From Campylobacterales bacterium (GTDB lineage: Bacteria; Campylobacterota; Campylobacteria; Campylobacterales; Sulfurovaceae), in assembly GCA_014763895.1 (NCBI GenBank), contig JACXUM010000006.1, positions 1 to 64,000 of the forward strand: a stretch of DNA of 64,000 nucleotides, read 5' to 3'. Below, piece by piece: positions 34,021 through 45,303 of this stretch (positions are counted from its first letter, which is position 1; each line of letters opens with the position of its first letter). Below the pieces are notes generated by a model. That model did no database searches. It saw only the letters and a list, made by a program, of their open reading frames with translations, and was not told the DNA's origin. The position numbers were made by a program, and so were the translations under genes.

Positions 34021-35370
34021 TTATTTTTTAGACGTATTGATCGTGTCAGAAAGCACAAATGCCAATTCCAAAGCCTGGCTGGCATTGAGTCTTGGATCGC
34101 ACTGTGTATGGTAACGGCTGGCAAGTCCTTCGTCCGTAATCGCACAAGAAGTACTTCCAGTACACTCTGTTACATCGTTCCCCGTCATTTCAAGGTGAAT
34201 TCCAGCTGCAACAGTACCCATCTCTTTATGGATACCAAAGAACTGTTTTACTTCACTGAGGATATTGTCAAAATCCCTCGTTTTGAAACCGGTAGAACTT
34301 TTTTCAACATTTCCATGCATCGGGTCACACGACCAAACGACATTTTTGCCTGCATCCCTTACACGTTTCAGCAACGGCGGGAAATATTCTCTAATCTTAT
34401 CTGCACCCATACGAACGATCAGGTTCAGCCGTCCTTCTTCATTGTTCGGGTTAAGGATATCGATTAACTCTATAAGCTCATCCTCTTTCATGCTAGGACC
34501 TACTTTACATCCGATCGGATTTTGAATCCCTTTGAAATACTCAATATGTGCTTCTTTCAAATCCCTGGTTCGATCCCCGATCCACAGCATGTGAGCAGAA
34601 CAGTCGTACCATTCACCTGTTTCGGAATCCAATCTCGTCAATGCCTCTTCATAATTCAGAAGCAACGCTTCATGTGAAGTATAGAGTGTCGTTTGATGAA
34701 GCTGAGGCAATACATCGCTGTTAAGACCGCAAGCTGCCATAAAATTCATCGCATTATCGATCTTCTCACTCAATTCATCGTATTTTTTTCCCAGAGGATT
34801 GTCCTTGATAAAATCAAGGTTCCATTGATGCACTTTTTTCAAATCAGCCAAACCACCTCTTGAAAATGCACGCACAAGATTCAGTGTTGCAGCCGACTGG
34901 TTATAGGCCCTGATCATATTATGAGGGTTAGGTATTCTAGCTTCGGCTGTGAATTCGATACTGTTGATGATATCCCCACGGTAACTAGGGAATTTCTCAC
35001 CATTGATCTCTTCATAATCGCTGCTTCTAGGCTTAGCAAACTGTCCAGCAATACGACCGACTTTTACAATAGGTTTTCCTGTAGAATACATTAAAACCAT
35101 ATTCATCTGTAGCATTAACTTGAAAAGATTTTTGATAGTTTTTGCACTAAAATCACTAAAGCTTTCTGCACAGTCACCGCCCTGAAGCAAAAAGGCTTCT
35201 CCACGTCCTGCCGCTGCAAGCTTCTCTTTAAGTCTTCTTGCCTCACCTGCAAAAATAAGCGGAGGATATGAACTTAGCTCTTTTTCAACGGTTTTAAGCT
35301 CTTCTTGGTTTTCATAGGTTGGTTGTTGCTTGATCGGGAAATCTCTCCAACTGCTTGGTGTCCAACTCAT
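34021..35370 (-). CDS. Class II (plant-type) DAHP synthase
   Basis: A 449-residue enzyme that condenses phosphoenolpyruvate with erythrose 4-phosphate at the entry of the shikimate pathway. The N-terminal WTPSSWRDFPIKQQPTY, then LLQGGDCAESF with the metal-binding Cys, RIAGQFAKPRS, WIGDRTR and the late CDPMHGN and HLEMTGNDVTEC blocks are those of type II DAHP synthases, not the AroFGH type. It is convergent with the histidine kinase gene, 3 bases away. Confidence 0.94.
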   Translation of the reverse strand: MSWTPSSWRDFPIKQQPTYENQEELKTVEKELSSYPPLIFAGEARRLKEKLAAAGRGEAFLLQGGDCAESFSDFSAKTIKNLFKLMLQMNMVLMYSTGKPIVKVGRIAGQFAKPRSSDYEEINGEKFPSYRGDIINSIEFTAEARIPNPHNMIRAYNQSAATLNLVRAFSRGGLADLKKVHQWNLDFIKDNPLGKKYDELSEKIDNAMNFMAACGLNSDVLPQLHQTTLYTSHEALLLNYEEALTRLDSETGEWYDCSAHMLWIGDRTRDLKEAHIEYFKGIQNPIGCKVGPSMKEDELIELIDILNPNNEEGRLNLIVRMGADKIREYFPPLLKRVRDAGKNVVWSCDPMHGNVEKSSTGFKTRDFDNILSEVKQFFGIHKEMGTVAAGIHLEMTGNDVTECTGSTSCAITDEGLASRYHTQCDPRLNASQALELAFVLSDTINTSKK

Positions 35371-35663
35371 ACGTTATCCTTCAAAAAATAAATTGGAGGA
35401 TTATAGCTAAAATTGATGAAAAAACGATAAATGCGTAAGAAGAACCTATATCCCATCTTTGCATCTATCTTATTTTGACAGCAAAAATAAGTTGGGTTTA
35501 TAGAGAGAATAATAATTATCACTTGATAATAAAAACAGTTATTCACCCCGGTGAATTGCGTGTGAATAACTACTATTAATTAATATAAAATAAGAGTAAA
35601 TTTATCCATCTAATCACTAAAATAATCACAGGTTATTCACGAAGTGAAAAATATAAATTCACA
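35371..35663. promoter_or_regulatory. AT-rich spacer with clustered DnaA-box-like TTCAC motifs
   Basis: This 293-base spacer is the largest gene-free stretch in the window. It holds TTATTCACC (35539-35547), AATTCACC in reverse (35550-35557), TTATTCACA in reverse (35561-35569), TTATTCACG (35633-35641) and AATTCACA (35656-35663). GTTATTCAC and GTGAATAAC (35538-35546 and 35562-35570) form a perfect 9-bp inverted repeat. ATTATCA/TGATAAT (35515-35521, 35524-35530) is a further palindrome. TTATTCACA fits the E. coli DnaA consensus TTATNCACA, and a TTCAC core is known for Campylobacterota DnaA boxes. It may be a DnaA binding locus or a promoter region for the DAHP synthase gene. No dnaA is adjacent. 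Confidence 0.5.
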
Positions 35664-36374
35664 TTATTTTTTTGCGATAAACGTTACGAAGTTTGCCCAC
35701 TGAAAGATCGTATCAATCCTCGTAAATCCCGCATCTTTGCACATCCGAATGTTCTCCTCTATCGTAAATGGAATAAGTACATTTTCCAGTGCCTCGCGCT
35801 TTTGGGCAATCTCATATTCACTATACCCTTGTGCTTTTTTATAGGCATAGTAGATATCAATCATCTGCTTGTCCAATTTTTTATCTTCAAAAACTACCTT
35901 TTCAGAAAAAATGAACATCCCCTCCTCGCTTAATCCCTCAAAGATTTTCTTGATCAACTCGATACGCTGCATAGGACGGATAAACTGAAGGGTATAGTTT
36001 GCTACGATCACATTTTCACTCTCAAATGCATACTCCAGCATATCTGCCAGTTCCAGTGTAATATCGGCTCCGAATGCCTGGCATTTCTGTTTTGCACGTT
36101 CGATCATCGCCTGCGAATTATCCAAACCTTTAAGCAGCATTTTTGTCTCCATCTTACTATGCAGATCAAGTAAAAATTTTGCCGTGGAAGAACCAAGATC
36201 GAGTACCTTTTTCCCATCTTCTTGATTGGCAAGGATCAAAGCAATAATCAGCTTTCTAACCTCATCATAAAAAGGTACGGAACGTGTGAGCATATCATCA
36301 AACACAGAAGCCACGGCTTCATCAAATTCAAATTTTTTTTCTATCGGTCTTTCAAATACTTTGTCTTTCATCAT
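35664..36374 (-). CDS. cmoA: Carboxy-S-adenosyl-L-methionine synthase CmoA
   Basis: A 236-residue SAM-fold enzyme that makes carboxy-SAM from SAM and prephenate for wobble uridine modification of tRNA. The SAM loop reads [15 protein letters not shown], followed by [16 protein letters not shown] and the [17 protein letters not shown] block, which is characteristic of CmoA. The C-terminal [21 protein letters not shown] is also family-typical. cmoB is not in the window. Of the paired Met codons at the start, either may be used. Confidence 0.9.
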   Translation of the reverse strand: MMKDKVFERPIEKKFEFDEAVASVFDDMLTRSVPFYDEVRKLIIALILANQEDGKKVLDLGSSTAKFLLDLHSKMETKMLLKGLDNSQAMIERAKQKCQAFGADITLELADMLEYAFESENVIVANYTLQFIRPMQRIELIKKIFEGLSEEGMFIFSEKVVFEDKKLDKQMIDIYYAYKKAQGYSEYEIAQKREALENVLIPFTIEENIRMCKDAGFTRIDTIFQWANFVTFIAKK

Positions 36375-36526
36375 CTTTTCTTCAACTCACTTTGATACTG
36401 GAAGATATTATATCGCTATTAGCCTAACAAGTTGAAAATTCATGGTCAAATATGATTTATTTAATGTTTCTGCATAATTAATATTTATTTTATTTTTTTG
36501 AAGCTTGATATAAATAAAATCACTAC

Positions 36527-38368
36527 ATGGAACATATCAAAGTACTTATAGTTGATGACGATCGGACAACAACATCCATACTCAGACATATGCTCAAAAA
36601 TTATAGTGATGATATATTTTTGGCAAATGACGGAGCAGAAGGATATAAGCTTTTTATGCAGCATCATCCTGACATAATCCTATCAGATATAAACATGCCT
36701 ATCATGAACGGGCTGGAGATGGCAGAAAAAATCCGATCCCGCGATGAAGAAGTAAAGATCGCTCTTTTCACAGACTTTGAAAATCGGAATATTCTGCTTA
36801 AAGCCATAGAACTTGGGGTGAATCAATTTTTATCCAAACCTTTTGAGGCAAAAAGTTTTTCTAAAACCATCCAACAATTACATGATGACATTCAGGAAAA
36901 AAGACGTATCAAATATGAACTTCAAAGACAACAGGACATCTTGCATGCAATCAATCAAATGTCTCACAGCTTTCTTCAACAATCAGATTGGATGCATGCC
37001 TTGCATCAAGAGATGAAAACACTTAAAGATGCTTCAAAGGTTTCATCGATCTTTATTTATCAAAATGATCATAAAAACAATCCTCATTCAGCATATAAAC
37101 TTTTATACATCAATGACAATAAAGATGCTAAAAGCAAAAAACACATTGACTATAAGAAACACCATCTCATGCGCTGGAAAAACAAACTCAGGAAAAATCT
37201 TGCGATCAACGGGAGTTGGAATGACTATGATAACTCCAAAAAGAAACTTTTGGATCTTTTTAAAATCAATTCTCTGCTTATTTTACCCATATTTGTTCAA
37301 AATCAATGGTGGGGCTTTATGGGTATTGGCGATGAACATAGTGAAGTGCTGGAAGAGACCAATGTGGAAATGCTTAGTACTGCAGCATCTATCATTGGCG
37401 CGGCAATCAATAATGCCTATAATCGTAAATCACTCGAAATGTCTTCAACCGTACTCAAACATACAATGGACGGTGTTGTCATCACGGATTCAAACAACCA
37501 TATCATTCATGTGAACGATGCTTGCTTGAATATTACGGGATATCCAAGAGAATCCATTATCGGCAAAAATCCTAAAATCCTCAAATCGGGCAAACATGAC
37601 AAACATTTCTATCAAAGAATGTGGAATCAACTCTTTAAAGAAGGTTACTGGCAGGGAGAAATCACCAATCGTAAAAAAAACGGAGAGGTTTATCTCGGAT
37701 GGTTAAGTATCAATGCCATCAAAGATACGCAAGGGAACATAGAGAACTTTATAGCGATTTTTTCCGATGTCACGCATCATCGTGAAGATACACAAACACA
37801 AGCCTATTTAGCTACGCATGATCCGCTTACGGGTCTGTCAAACAGACTTTTGCTCAATGATCGATTAGAACATGCCATAGACCATGCAAACAGATTCAAC
37901 AAATCCATAAGTCTTATTTTCTGTGACTTGGACAACTTCAAGCCCATCAATGATACATTTGGCCATACCGTAGGAGATGAAATTCTTAAAAAAGTCGGAC
38001 ATTCATTGAAAGAAATATTGCGACCAGAGGATACAGTCTGCCGATTTGGAGGGGATGAATTCGTAATTCTCATTGAGGAACTCGACAGTTTTAGTTATCT
38101 TGACAATATTCTGCAACGGATCAATAATCTGACAAAAACACCATGTGTTATCGATGGCAATATCATACAGATCGGTATGAGTTTGGGCGCATCGATCTAT
38201 CCCGATGACGGTAGAAAGCCTTCAGAACTCATTGAAGCAGCAGACAAGGCAATGTATCGAGCTAAAAACAGGGGTAAAAACCGTATTGAATACCATTTGG
38301 AAAATATAGAGCAATATATACTCAAGAACAAAGAACTCGATATTACGACATGTGATTTTAGTATCTAA
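36527..38368 (+). CDS. REC-GAF-PAS-GGDEF diguanylate cyclase
   Basis: A 613-residue soluble signalling protein. Domains in order are a receiver (1-120: IVDDDRTTT, ILSDINMPIMNG with the acceptor Asp, LSKPFEAK), a coiled linker and GAF-like domain (about 140-290), a PAS domain (about 300-410: TMDGVVITDSNNHIIHVNDA, GYPRESIIGKNPKIL) and a GGDEF domain. The catalytic motif is intact (FGGDEF, 508-512) and an RxxD inhibitory site precedes it (499-502), so product-inhibited cyclic-di-GMP synthesis is expected. There is no EAL domain and no adjacent histidine kinase. A TATAAA -10-like element lies at 36509-36514. Confidence 0.92.
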   Translation: MEHIKVLIVDDDRTTTSILRHMLKNYSDDIFLANDGAEGYKLFMQHHPDIILSDINMPIMNGLEMAEKIRSRDEEVKIALFTDFENRNILLKAIELGVNQFLSKPFEAKSFSKTIQQLHDDIQEKRRIKYELQRQQDILHAINQMSHSFLQQSDWMHALHQEMKTLKDASKVSSIFIYQNDHKNNPHSAYKLLYINDNKDAKSKKHIDYKKHHLMRWKNKLRKNLAINGSWNDYDNSKKKLLDLFKINSLLILPIFVQNQWWGFMGIGDEHSEVLEETNVEMLSTAASIIGAAINNAYNRKSLEMSSTVLKHTMDGVVITDSNNHIIHVNDACLNITGYPRESIIGKNPKILKSGKHDKHFYQRMWNQLFKEGYWQGEITNRKKNGEVYLGWLSINAIKDTQGNIENFIAIFSDVTHHREDTQTQAYLATHDPLTGLSNRLLLNDRLEHAIDHANRFNKSISLIFCDLDNFKPINDTFGHTVGDEILKKVGHSLKEILRPEDTVCRFGGDEFVILIEELDSFSYLDNILQRINNLTKTPCVIDGNIIQIGMSLGASIYPDDGRKPSELIEAADKAMYRAKNRGKNRIEYHLENIEQYILKNKELDITTCDFSI

Positions 38369-38372
38369 CCGG

Positions 38373-39173
38373 CTATTTCTGATTTTCGATGTGTCTTTGC
38401 TGATGTTGTCTTATCATAAAATCAAGCAGCAGGCTAAAATATCTTGGATGAGATGAAATGGTCGTATGCCCGACATTTTCTAAAATCATCATTGAGACCT
38501 GTGACTTTGGAAATGCATCAAAAAGTTTTTGTGTATAGTGCATGGGTACAACTTTATCCTCTCCAGCTGCCAGGATAAACGTTTGAGCCTTAATATGATG
38601 AATTCTATCGACAGAATCATATGTCTCTTTCAATAACAAACGCATCGGATATAGAGGATATTTTCCTTGTGCAACATCTACTATGCTGTTAAAGGGTGTA
38701 ATCAATATCAATTTACCGATTTCCCTATTGGCTGCCAAGTAGGTTGAAATACCCGATCCCAAACTTCGTCCCATTACGATGATTTCTGTATATTTTGCAA
38801 CGATCGTATCATACAATTTCAGAGCATCGCTGTACAATATCTGTTCATTTGCCACTCCTGTACTTCCGCCAAATCCACGATAATTCATTACATAAATTGT
38901 AAACTCAGAAAAGTGTTGGGCAAGATCGTCAACGCTTAAGGCAGCCGATTCTCCATTCCCTCCAAAATAGATCAAAGCTTTTTTCTTTCCTTCATTGGCT
39001 ACGATGATTTCAATTGATCCATTACCGTCATACAGAGTAAATTCATCATAATGATGTTTGATCTTGGGTGTGGGATGATATAAAAAGTTTTGTTGTTGCA
39101 CGTATAAAAAAATACCAAATAACATATAAGCTGACAACACTACTAAAATCGATCTTATCAATATATTTTTCAA
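38373..39173 (-). CDS. Membrane-anchored alpha/beta-hydrolase (ABHD13/BEM46-like)
   Basis: A 266-residue protein with one N-terminal hydrophobic helix (SILVVLSAYMLFGIFLYV) and a periplasm-facing hydrolase domain. Motifs are ALIYFGGNGES for the oxyanion region, YRGFGGSTG, the nucleophile elbow VMGRSLGSGIS and the late GEDKVVPMHYT and NVGHTTISSHPRYF. This is the layout of the BEM46/ABHD13 family, whose substrates are mostly unknown. It overlaps nothing and sits 1 base from ribF. Confidence 0.85.
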   Translation of the reverse strand: MKNILIRSILVVLSAYMLFGIFLYVQQQNFLYHPTPKIKHHYDEFTLYDGNGSIEIIVANEGKKKALIYFGGNGESAALSVDDLAQHFSEFTIYVMNYRGFGGSTGVANEQILYSDALKLYDTIVAKYTEIIVMGRSLGSGISTYLAANREIGKLILITPFNSIVDVAQGKYPLYPMRLLLKETYDSVDRIHHIKAQTFILAAGEDKVVPMHYTQKLFDAFPKSQVSMMILENVGHTTISSHPRYFSLLLDFMIRQHQQRHIENQK

Positions 39174-39174
39174 A

Positions 39175-39975
39175 CTAATTCAACTTTGCCGCGCTGATGT
39201 CTTCTTGAATTTGTTTTTTTAAAGCATCCAAACTTTCGAATTTTTGATTGTCGCGTAAAAATGCCAAAAATTCTATCATGACTTCTTCTTCAACTTCACC
39301 GATACGCTCATCTATGATATGCGTCTCAACTGCGTAAGATCCGTCCGTAGTAACACGGTGCCCTAAAAAACTCACACTTGGATACGTTATACCCTTGACT
39401 TTTGTCCGTGTGGCATAAACCCCTTCTTTGGGAAGCTGATAGTGATCGACCGAAAGGTTAAGTGTCGGAACCAGTTCTTTTTGGCCAAGTCCCTGCCCCT
39501 TTATCACTCTTCCTTCTATCTCGTACATTCGCCCAAGAAGCATATTTGCCATCTTGATATCGCCTTCTTTGAGATAGGCCTTGATGTGGCGTGAATGTAC
39601 TGATATGCCTTCGATACTCACCTCCTCAACGATACACACTTCCCCATCAAACAGTGTTTGAAGATGCTCTGCATCCCCGGCTTTGCCATTTCCGAAATGA
39701 AAATCATATCCCACGACAATCTTTTGCAATGAAGGAAAATCGGCTTTTAGTCTTTGTACGAATGCTTCAGGGGTGAGAGATTTGATCTTGTCAAAATGGT
39801 AAAAATGACATGGCTTATCGGTATGTTGACTTCGTTTATATCCCGGTGTCAGATAACCGCCGTTACGCTCTATGATTACCACGGCCTCTACTTGGGCAAT
39901 CAGTTTTTGATGGGCTATATGCATACCGTCAAATGATCCGATGGCAACCGAAGCAATCCTATTGTTTAAGTGCAA
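39175..39975 (-). CDS. ribF: Bifunctional riboflavin kinase/FAD synthetase
   Basis: A 266-residue enzyme that converts riboflavin to FMN and then FAD. The N-terminal FAD synthetase half has SVAIGSFDGMHIAHQKLI and VVGYDFHFGNGKAGDAEHL. The C-terminal kinase half has GRVIKGQGLGQKELVPTLNL and GVYATRTKV. The start is taken at TTG 39975 with GGAG eight bases before it, 2 bases after the tlyA stop. The longer frame to 40062 would overlap tlyA by 85 bases and adds non-family residues. Confidence 0.92.
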   Translation of the reverse strand: MHLNNRIASVAIGSFDGMHIAHQKLIAQVEAVVIIERNGGYLTPGYKRSQHTDKPCHFYHFDKIKSLTPEAFVQRLKADFPSLQKIVVGYDFHFGNGKAGDAEHLQTLFDGEVCIVEEVSIEGISVHSRHIKAYLKEGDIKMANMLLGRMYEIEGRVIKGQGLGQKELVPTLNLSVDHYQLPKEGVYATRTKVKGITYPSVSFLGHRVTTDGSYAVETHIIDERIGEVEEEVMIEFLAFLRDNQKFESLDALKKQIQEDISAAKLN

Positions 39976-39977
39976 GC

Positions 39978-40700
39978 CTACTTCTCCATCTTTACAAAAT
40001 GGTAAAGATATTCCCTGTTTCCCTCTTTGCCTGCTACACTTGAAGCAACCATGTAGATACACTTCCAGCCCAATTTGGAGGTATATTCCTCAAATGCCTC
40101 TTTTTTTCTTTCGATGGCATCCATATCCATGACCACTCCCTTGGCATCACGTTTGACTTCACGTCCTACCTCAAACTGCGGTTTATAGAGTATGATGATA
40201 TCTGCCCTTTGAGCAGCAAGTCTGTCGATATCTTTAAGAATCTGTAAAATAGAGATGAACGAGACATCACAGGTGATCAGGTCAAACCTCACAGGACTTT
40301 GGAAATCCCTGATATCGGTCTCTTCATGCAAACAAAGCTTGGCATTGTCCCTCAGGGATATATGCAATTGATCTTTGCCTACATCCACACAGCTAAGATC
40401 TTTCACTCCCTGTTCAAGCAGGATCTGAGCAAAACCGCCTGTGGATGAACCGATATCCAGTGCCGTCTTGCCAACCAAAGCCATCGGATAAGCGGCCAAA
40501 AACATCTCCAGTTTCCTTGCCGCACGGCTGACATAGAACTTTTCGTTTTCCACTTCGATAAGCGATGTGGTATCGACCTTAGTTGAAGGCTTTGCCACTT
40601 TCCCGTCTATCTTCACTTTTTGGCTTTTGATCGCATCCAAAGCACGATTGCGGCTCTCAAAGTAGCCTTCTTCTACGAGGTATTTATCTATTCTCATCAT
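39978..40700 (-). CDS. tlyA: TlyA-family rRNA 2'-O-methyltransferase (hemolysin A-like)
   Basis: A 240-residue RNA methyltransferase. An S4 domain (MRIDKYLVEEGYFESRNRALDAIKSQKVKIDG) leads into an FtsJ-like SAM domain (TALDIGSSTGGFAQILLEQG, CDVSFISILQIL, YKPQFEVG). TlyA proteins methylate ribosomal RNA and set capreomycin sensitivity; the name hemolysin is historical. It is co-directional with ribF, and the same pairing is seen in other Campylobacterota. Confidence 0.92.
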   Translation of the reverse strand: MMRIDKYLVEEGYFESRNRALDAIKSQKVKIDGKVAKPSTKVDTTSLIEVENEKFYVSRAARKLEMFLAAYPMALVGKTALDIGSSTGGFAQILLEQGVKDLSCVDVGKDQLHISLRDNAKLCLHEETDIRDFQSPVRFDLITCDVSFISILQILKDIDRLAAQRADIIILYKPQFEVGREVKRDAKGVVMDMDAIERKKEAFEEYTSKLGWKCIYMVASSVAGKEGNREYLYHFVKMEK

Positions 40701-40825
40701 CGTTTCTTTTATGAAAAATTTTTTAACGAAAATTTTATTTTTGCGTTATTATAACATCATCAGGGATACAAAGCCCTAAGAACCGTTATAGAAAGCTATA
40801 TTTCAATCCATCTATTTTATTATCT

Positions 40826-41716
40826 TCAAACTTCTTTTGATTTTCTCCAATTGAATAGAAAGACTGCCAAAAAGGCAAGTAGACAGCCGATCAGCGTTGA
40901 GAGGAGAAGCCGTTCATCATAAACGATCCAACTTGAAACGATAGCCCCTACCGGGACAATAAACATATATACCCCTGTATTGTGTGCGCCGATCTTGCCT
41001 GCGGATATAAAGTAGAGCGCTGTGCTGAACGTTTCCGGGAATATCCCTATAAACAGGATCGTCCACCAAAACACCCTATCATAAGCTGTAAAATCGAAAG
41101 GATGGTATGGCAATGCAAAAAGCATATTGGTAAATCCCCTGATTCCAAAAACAACAAACGTATAGAAGATAGGATTAGCCCGTATTGATGCTTTTTGTGA
41201 AAAAATCGTTACCATCGCCCATACAATAGCGCATCCCAAAAAGTAGGAGCTTTCCACATTTAAAAAACCAAAACCTTCAAAAGGTACGCGAAGCAAAATT
41301 AGAGTACCCAACATCCCTATAAGAAGTGCAATAATTTGTCTAATAGAAACCTTAATACCTAAAAATGCGATGGAGATCAGATACGTAAAAATAGGTGCAA
41401 GTGCCGTTACCATCGTACCGCCGTAACCTGCCTGACCGTGGGCAAGCCCTGCAAAGAAAAGATAATTGAACAAAGAGGTCAAAAGCCCTGCACCAAGCAT
41501 ATAGAAAAATCCCTTTTTATCTGTTTGTAGCGGGGTTTTCATATACCACACAAAAGGAATGATACTTAGAAAAGAGAAAGCGTAACGCCAAAATGCAGCC
41601 ACTTGTGCATTTGAATGCTCTTGGGCCACCTTACCTGCCGTCCATGCAACACCCCACAACAGCATAGCGATGACCATACCTACCAAATAACGAGCATTAT
41701 ATTTGGTTTTATTCAT
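40826..41716 (-). CDS. EamA/DMT-family transporter
   Basis: A 296-residue inner-membrane protein with ten predicted helices in two EamA repeats (GMVIAMLLWGVAWTAGKVAQE at the start and YFLGCAIVWAMVTIFSQKAS at the middle). Such proteins export metabolites or amino acids, but substrate cannot be read from sequence. Upstream lies a 236-base spacer with a CACAGT/ACTGTG inverted repeat that may be its operator. Confidence 0.88.
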   Translation of the reverse strand: MNKTKYNARYLVGMVIAMLLWGVAWTAGKVAQEHSNAQVAAFWRYAFSFLSIIPFVWYMKTPLQTDKKGFFYMLGAGLLTSLFNYLFFAGLAHGQAGYGGTMVTALAPIFTYLISIAFLGIKVSIRQIIALLIGMLGTLILLRVPFEGFGFLNVESSYFLGCAIVWAMVTIFSQKASIRANPIFYTFVVFGIRGFTNMLFALPYHPFDFTAYDRVFWWTILFIGIFPETFSTALYFISAGKIGAHNTGVYMFIVPVGAIVSSWIVYDERLLLSTLIGCLLAFLAVFLFNWRKSKEV

Positions 41717-41754
41717 TAAATTCCTTTATTTTTTTACAATTGATTCGGTAGCAA

Positions 41755-41771
41755 CACAGTAAATCACTGTG
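41755..41771. promoter_or_regulatory. CACAGT/ACTGTG inverted repeat upstream of the EamA gene
   Basis: CACAGT (41755-41760) and ACTGTG (41766-41771) flank 5 bases. On the plus strand a T-run follows (41774-41779), so it looks like a rightward terminator, but no rightward gene ends here. It is therefore more likely an operator or leader hairpin for the leftward EamA gene. GTAGCAA is repeated directly on both sides (41749-41755 and 41780-41786). The rest of 41717-41952 has no clear feature apart from a CCTGATCAGG palindrome at 41895-41904. Confidence 0.35.
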
Positions 41772-41952
41772 CATTTTTTGTAGCAAATTACAAACTGGAT
41801 TTACCTGTAAACGTAACAGATATTTTTCTATTCACGCCTATACTCACACCATCCAATATTTTACAATCAATACATCTGTTTCAAGGGTAAAAAACCTGAT
41901 CAGGAAAAGAACTATTTTGGCAATTTTTGCATTTGCCTTATAACACACTAAT

Positions 41953-43902
<1,950 letters not shown>

Positions 43903-43964
43903 TCATCTTTATGGGTAGAGAATTTTATAGCTCATATTTTAGCATCCTTAGCCCCGCCAAAGGC

Positions 43965-44603
43965 TTACGGATGGTAGATAACCTGTACTTTTTTCCCAAA
44001 AAACTTCGGTTTGGTATCCAAAAGATAGATATCCAAAAATGCTTTCATCCTTGCAAAATATTCTCTGGTCTTCATCCTGTATGCTGCAGCTGTCCCGGGG
44101 ATATCCTTTGCCGCAAAACCGATCGCTTTTTGCCCTTTTTGCTTGGAAAGGAATAGCGCTCTTTCGAGATGAAAACGCTGTGAAACGATGATATAGTCAT
44201 CCAGATCAAAGATCTCTTTTGCCCTCACGATCGAATCAAGCGTTCGAAACCCCGCATAATCTAATGCAATGTATTTTTTAGGTACGCCTGCCTTGATAAG
44301 ATCCTTTTGCATTCTAATCGTTTCGTTATAATACTTCGTACCATTATCTCCTGATACTACGATCGCTTTGACCTTGCCTGCTTTGAAAAGTTCCTCAGCA
44401 GCCTGTATACGGTAAGTATAAAAATAATTGGGTTTGCCTTTAGCTATGTATTTTGCCGTGCCTAAAAGCAATACCGCTTTTTTGGGCGGTATCTTTCGCA
44501 GATCGGTATAGATATCCGCCTTGGCAGAGTGAGTCATCATAGCATTGATCCCGATAAAACTCAACAAAATCCCTACTACAATGATCCCGATCCACTTCAA
44601 CAT
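43965..44603 (-). CDS. SanA/YdcF-like DUF218 membrane protein
   Basis: A 212-residue protein with an N-terminal membrane helix (MLKWIGIIVVGILLSFIGINAMM) and a periplasmic DUF218 domain. The SanA-like motifs are KAVLLLGTAKYI, the TYRIQAAEELFKAGKVKAIVVSGDNG block and IIVSQRFHLERALFLSKQKG. SanA proteins affect envelope permeability and vancomycin resistance in enteric bacteria. The ATG at 44603 comes 4 bases after the cobB stop; a longer frame to 44711 lies inside cobB and is unlikely. Confidence 0.88.
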   Translation of the reverse strand: MLKWIGIIVVGILLSFIGINAMMTHSAKADIYTDLRKIPPKKAVLLLGTAKYIAKGKPNYFYTYRIQAAEELFKAGKVKAIVVSGDNGTKYYNETIRMQKDLIKAGVPKKYIALDYAGFRTLDSIVRAKEIFDLDDYIIVSQRFHLERALFLSKQKGQKAIGFAAKDIPGTAAAYRMKTREYFARMKAFLDIYLLDTKPKFFGKKVQVIYHP

Positions 44604-44607
44604 TGTT

Positions 44608-45303
44608 TCATGCCAAAAAGGTTTCGATCTCTTTGATGATCTCATCGATCGCCTGAGTTGCCGGCAGGTAAAAACATTTGGAGAAATACTGATCGATATT
44701 GGAATCTTCATCCAGATTATTTAGGATCGAATAATCCACAAGCTGGGCCATGTATGCCGTATCGATCACATACCCGCTGGTACCGATCACCACAACCATA
44801 TCGGCTTCCTCGTACAAATCTCGAAGATAGATATATGCCGGTGCCGCTTCTTTAAACATCACAACATTATGCCTGATCTGTTCACTGCCGCACGCCGGAC
44901 AGCATAATCCATTTTGAGATCTGTATCCTATCCTAAAAACCTCTTCGCAATTTTCACAGCGAAGGTCCACCAGTGTGCCATGCAGGTGAATGACGTCTTG
45001 ACATCCTGCACGTTCCAGCATATCATCGACATTTTGTGTCAGCATCACGATATGATCGGGGTATTTGTTTTTGATCGTTGCCAACCCTTGATGCGCACGA
45101 TTTGGCTTTTTATCCTCAAGATTTATCCGTAAGTTATCATAAAAGTCAAGCACTTTCTGCCTGTTGCGGGCAAATCCCTGAACCGAACAAACCTCTTCGA
45201 CAGGATACTCTTCCCATAACCCGTCCGCTTCCCTAAAAGTACGGATGCCAGATTCGGCAGAGAGTCCTGCTCCGCTAAGGATGTAGACCTTTTTTTCATT
45301 CAT
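44608..45303 (-). CDS. cobB: Sir2-family NAD-dependent protein deacylase
   Basis: A 231-residue cytosolic sirtuin. NAD-binding GAGLSAESGIRTFRE and the TQNVDDMLERAG and HLHGT motifs with the catalytic His are present. The structural zinc site is CENCEEV plus CCPACGSE. GTSGYVIDTAYM, instead of the usual GTSxxVxPAA, is slightly unusual. Its start overlaps the folP stop (ATGA), so the two are translationally coupled. Confidence 0.92.
   Translation of the reverse strand: MNEKKVYILSGAGLSAESGIRTFREADGLWEEYPVEEVCSVQGFARNRQKVLDFYDNLRINLEDKKPNRAHQGLATIKNKYPDHIVMLTQNVDDMLERAGCQDVIHLHGTLVDLRCENCEEVFRIGYRSQNGLCCPACGSEQIRHNVVMFKEAAPAYIYLRDLYEEADMVVVIGTSGYVIDTAYMAQLVDYSILNNLDEDSNIDQYFSKCFYLPATQAIDEIIKEIETFLA

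Noticed and set aside
35371-35663. Firm call of the chromosome origin
   Set aside because: The TTCAC cluster is suggestive, but no dnaA or other origin-linked gene is adjacent and skew could not be computed, so it is reported only as DnaA-box-like.
41889-41904. CCTGATCAGG palindrome with a T-run after ligA as a terminator
   Set aside because: The palindrome leaves a stem of only three pairs with a usable loop, so it is too weak.
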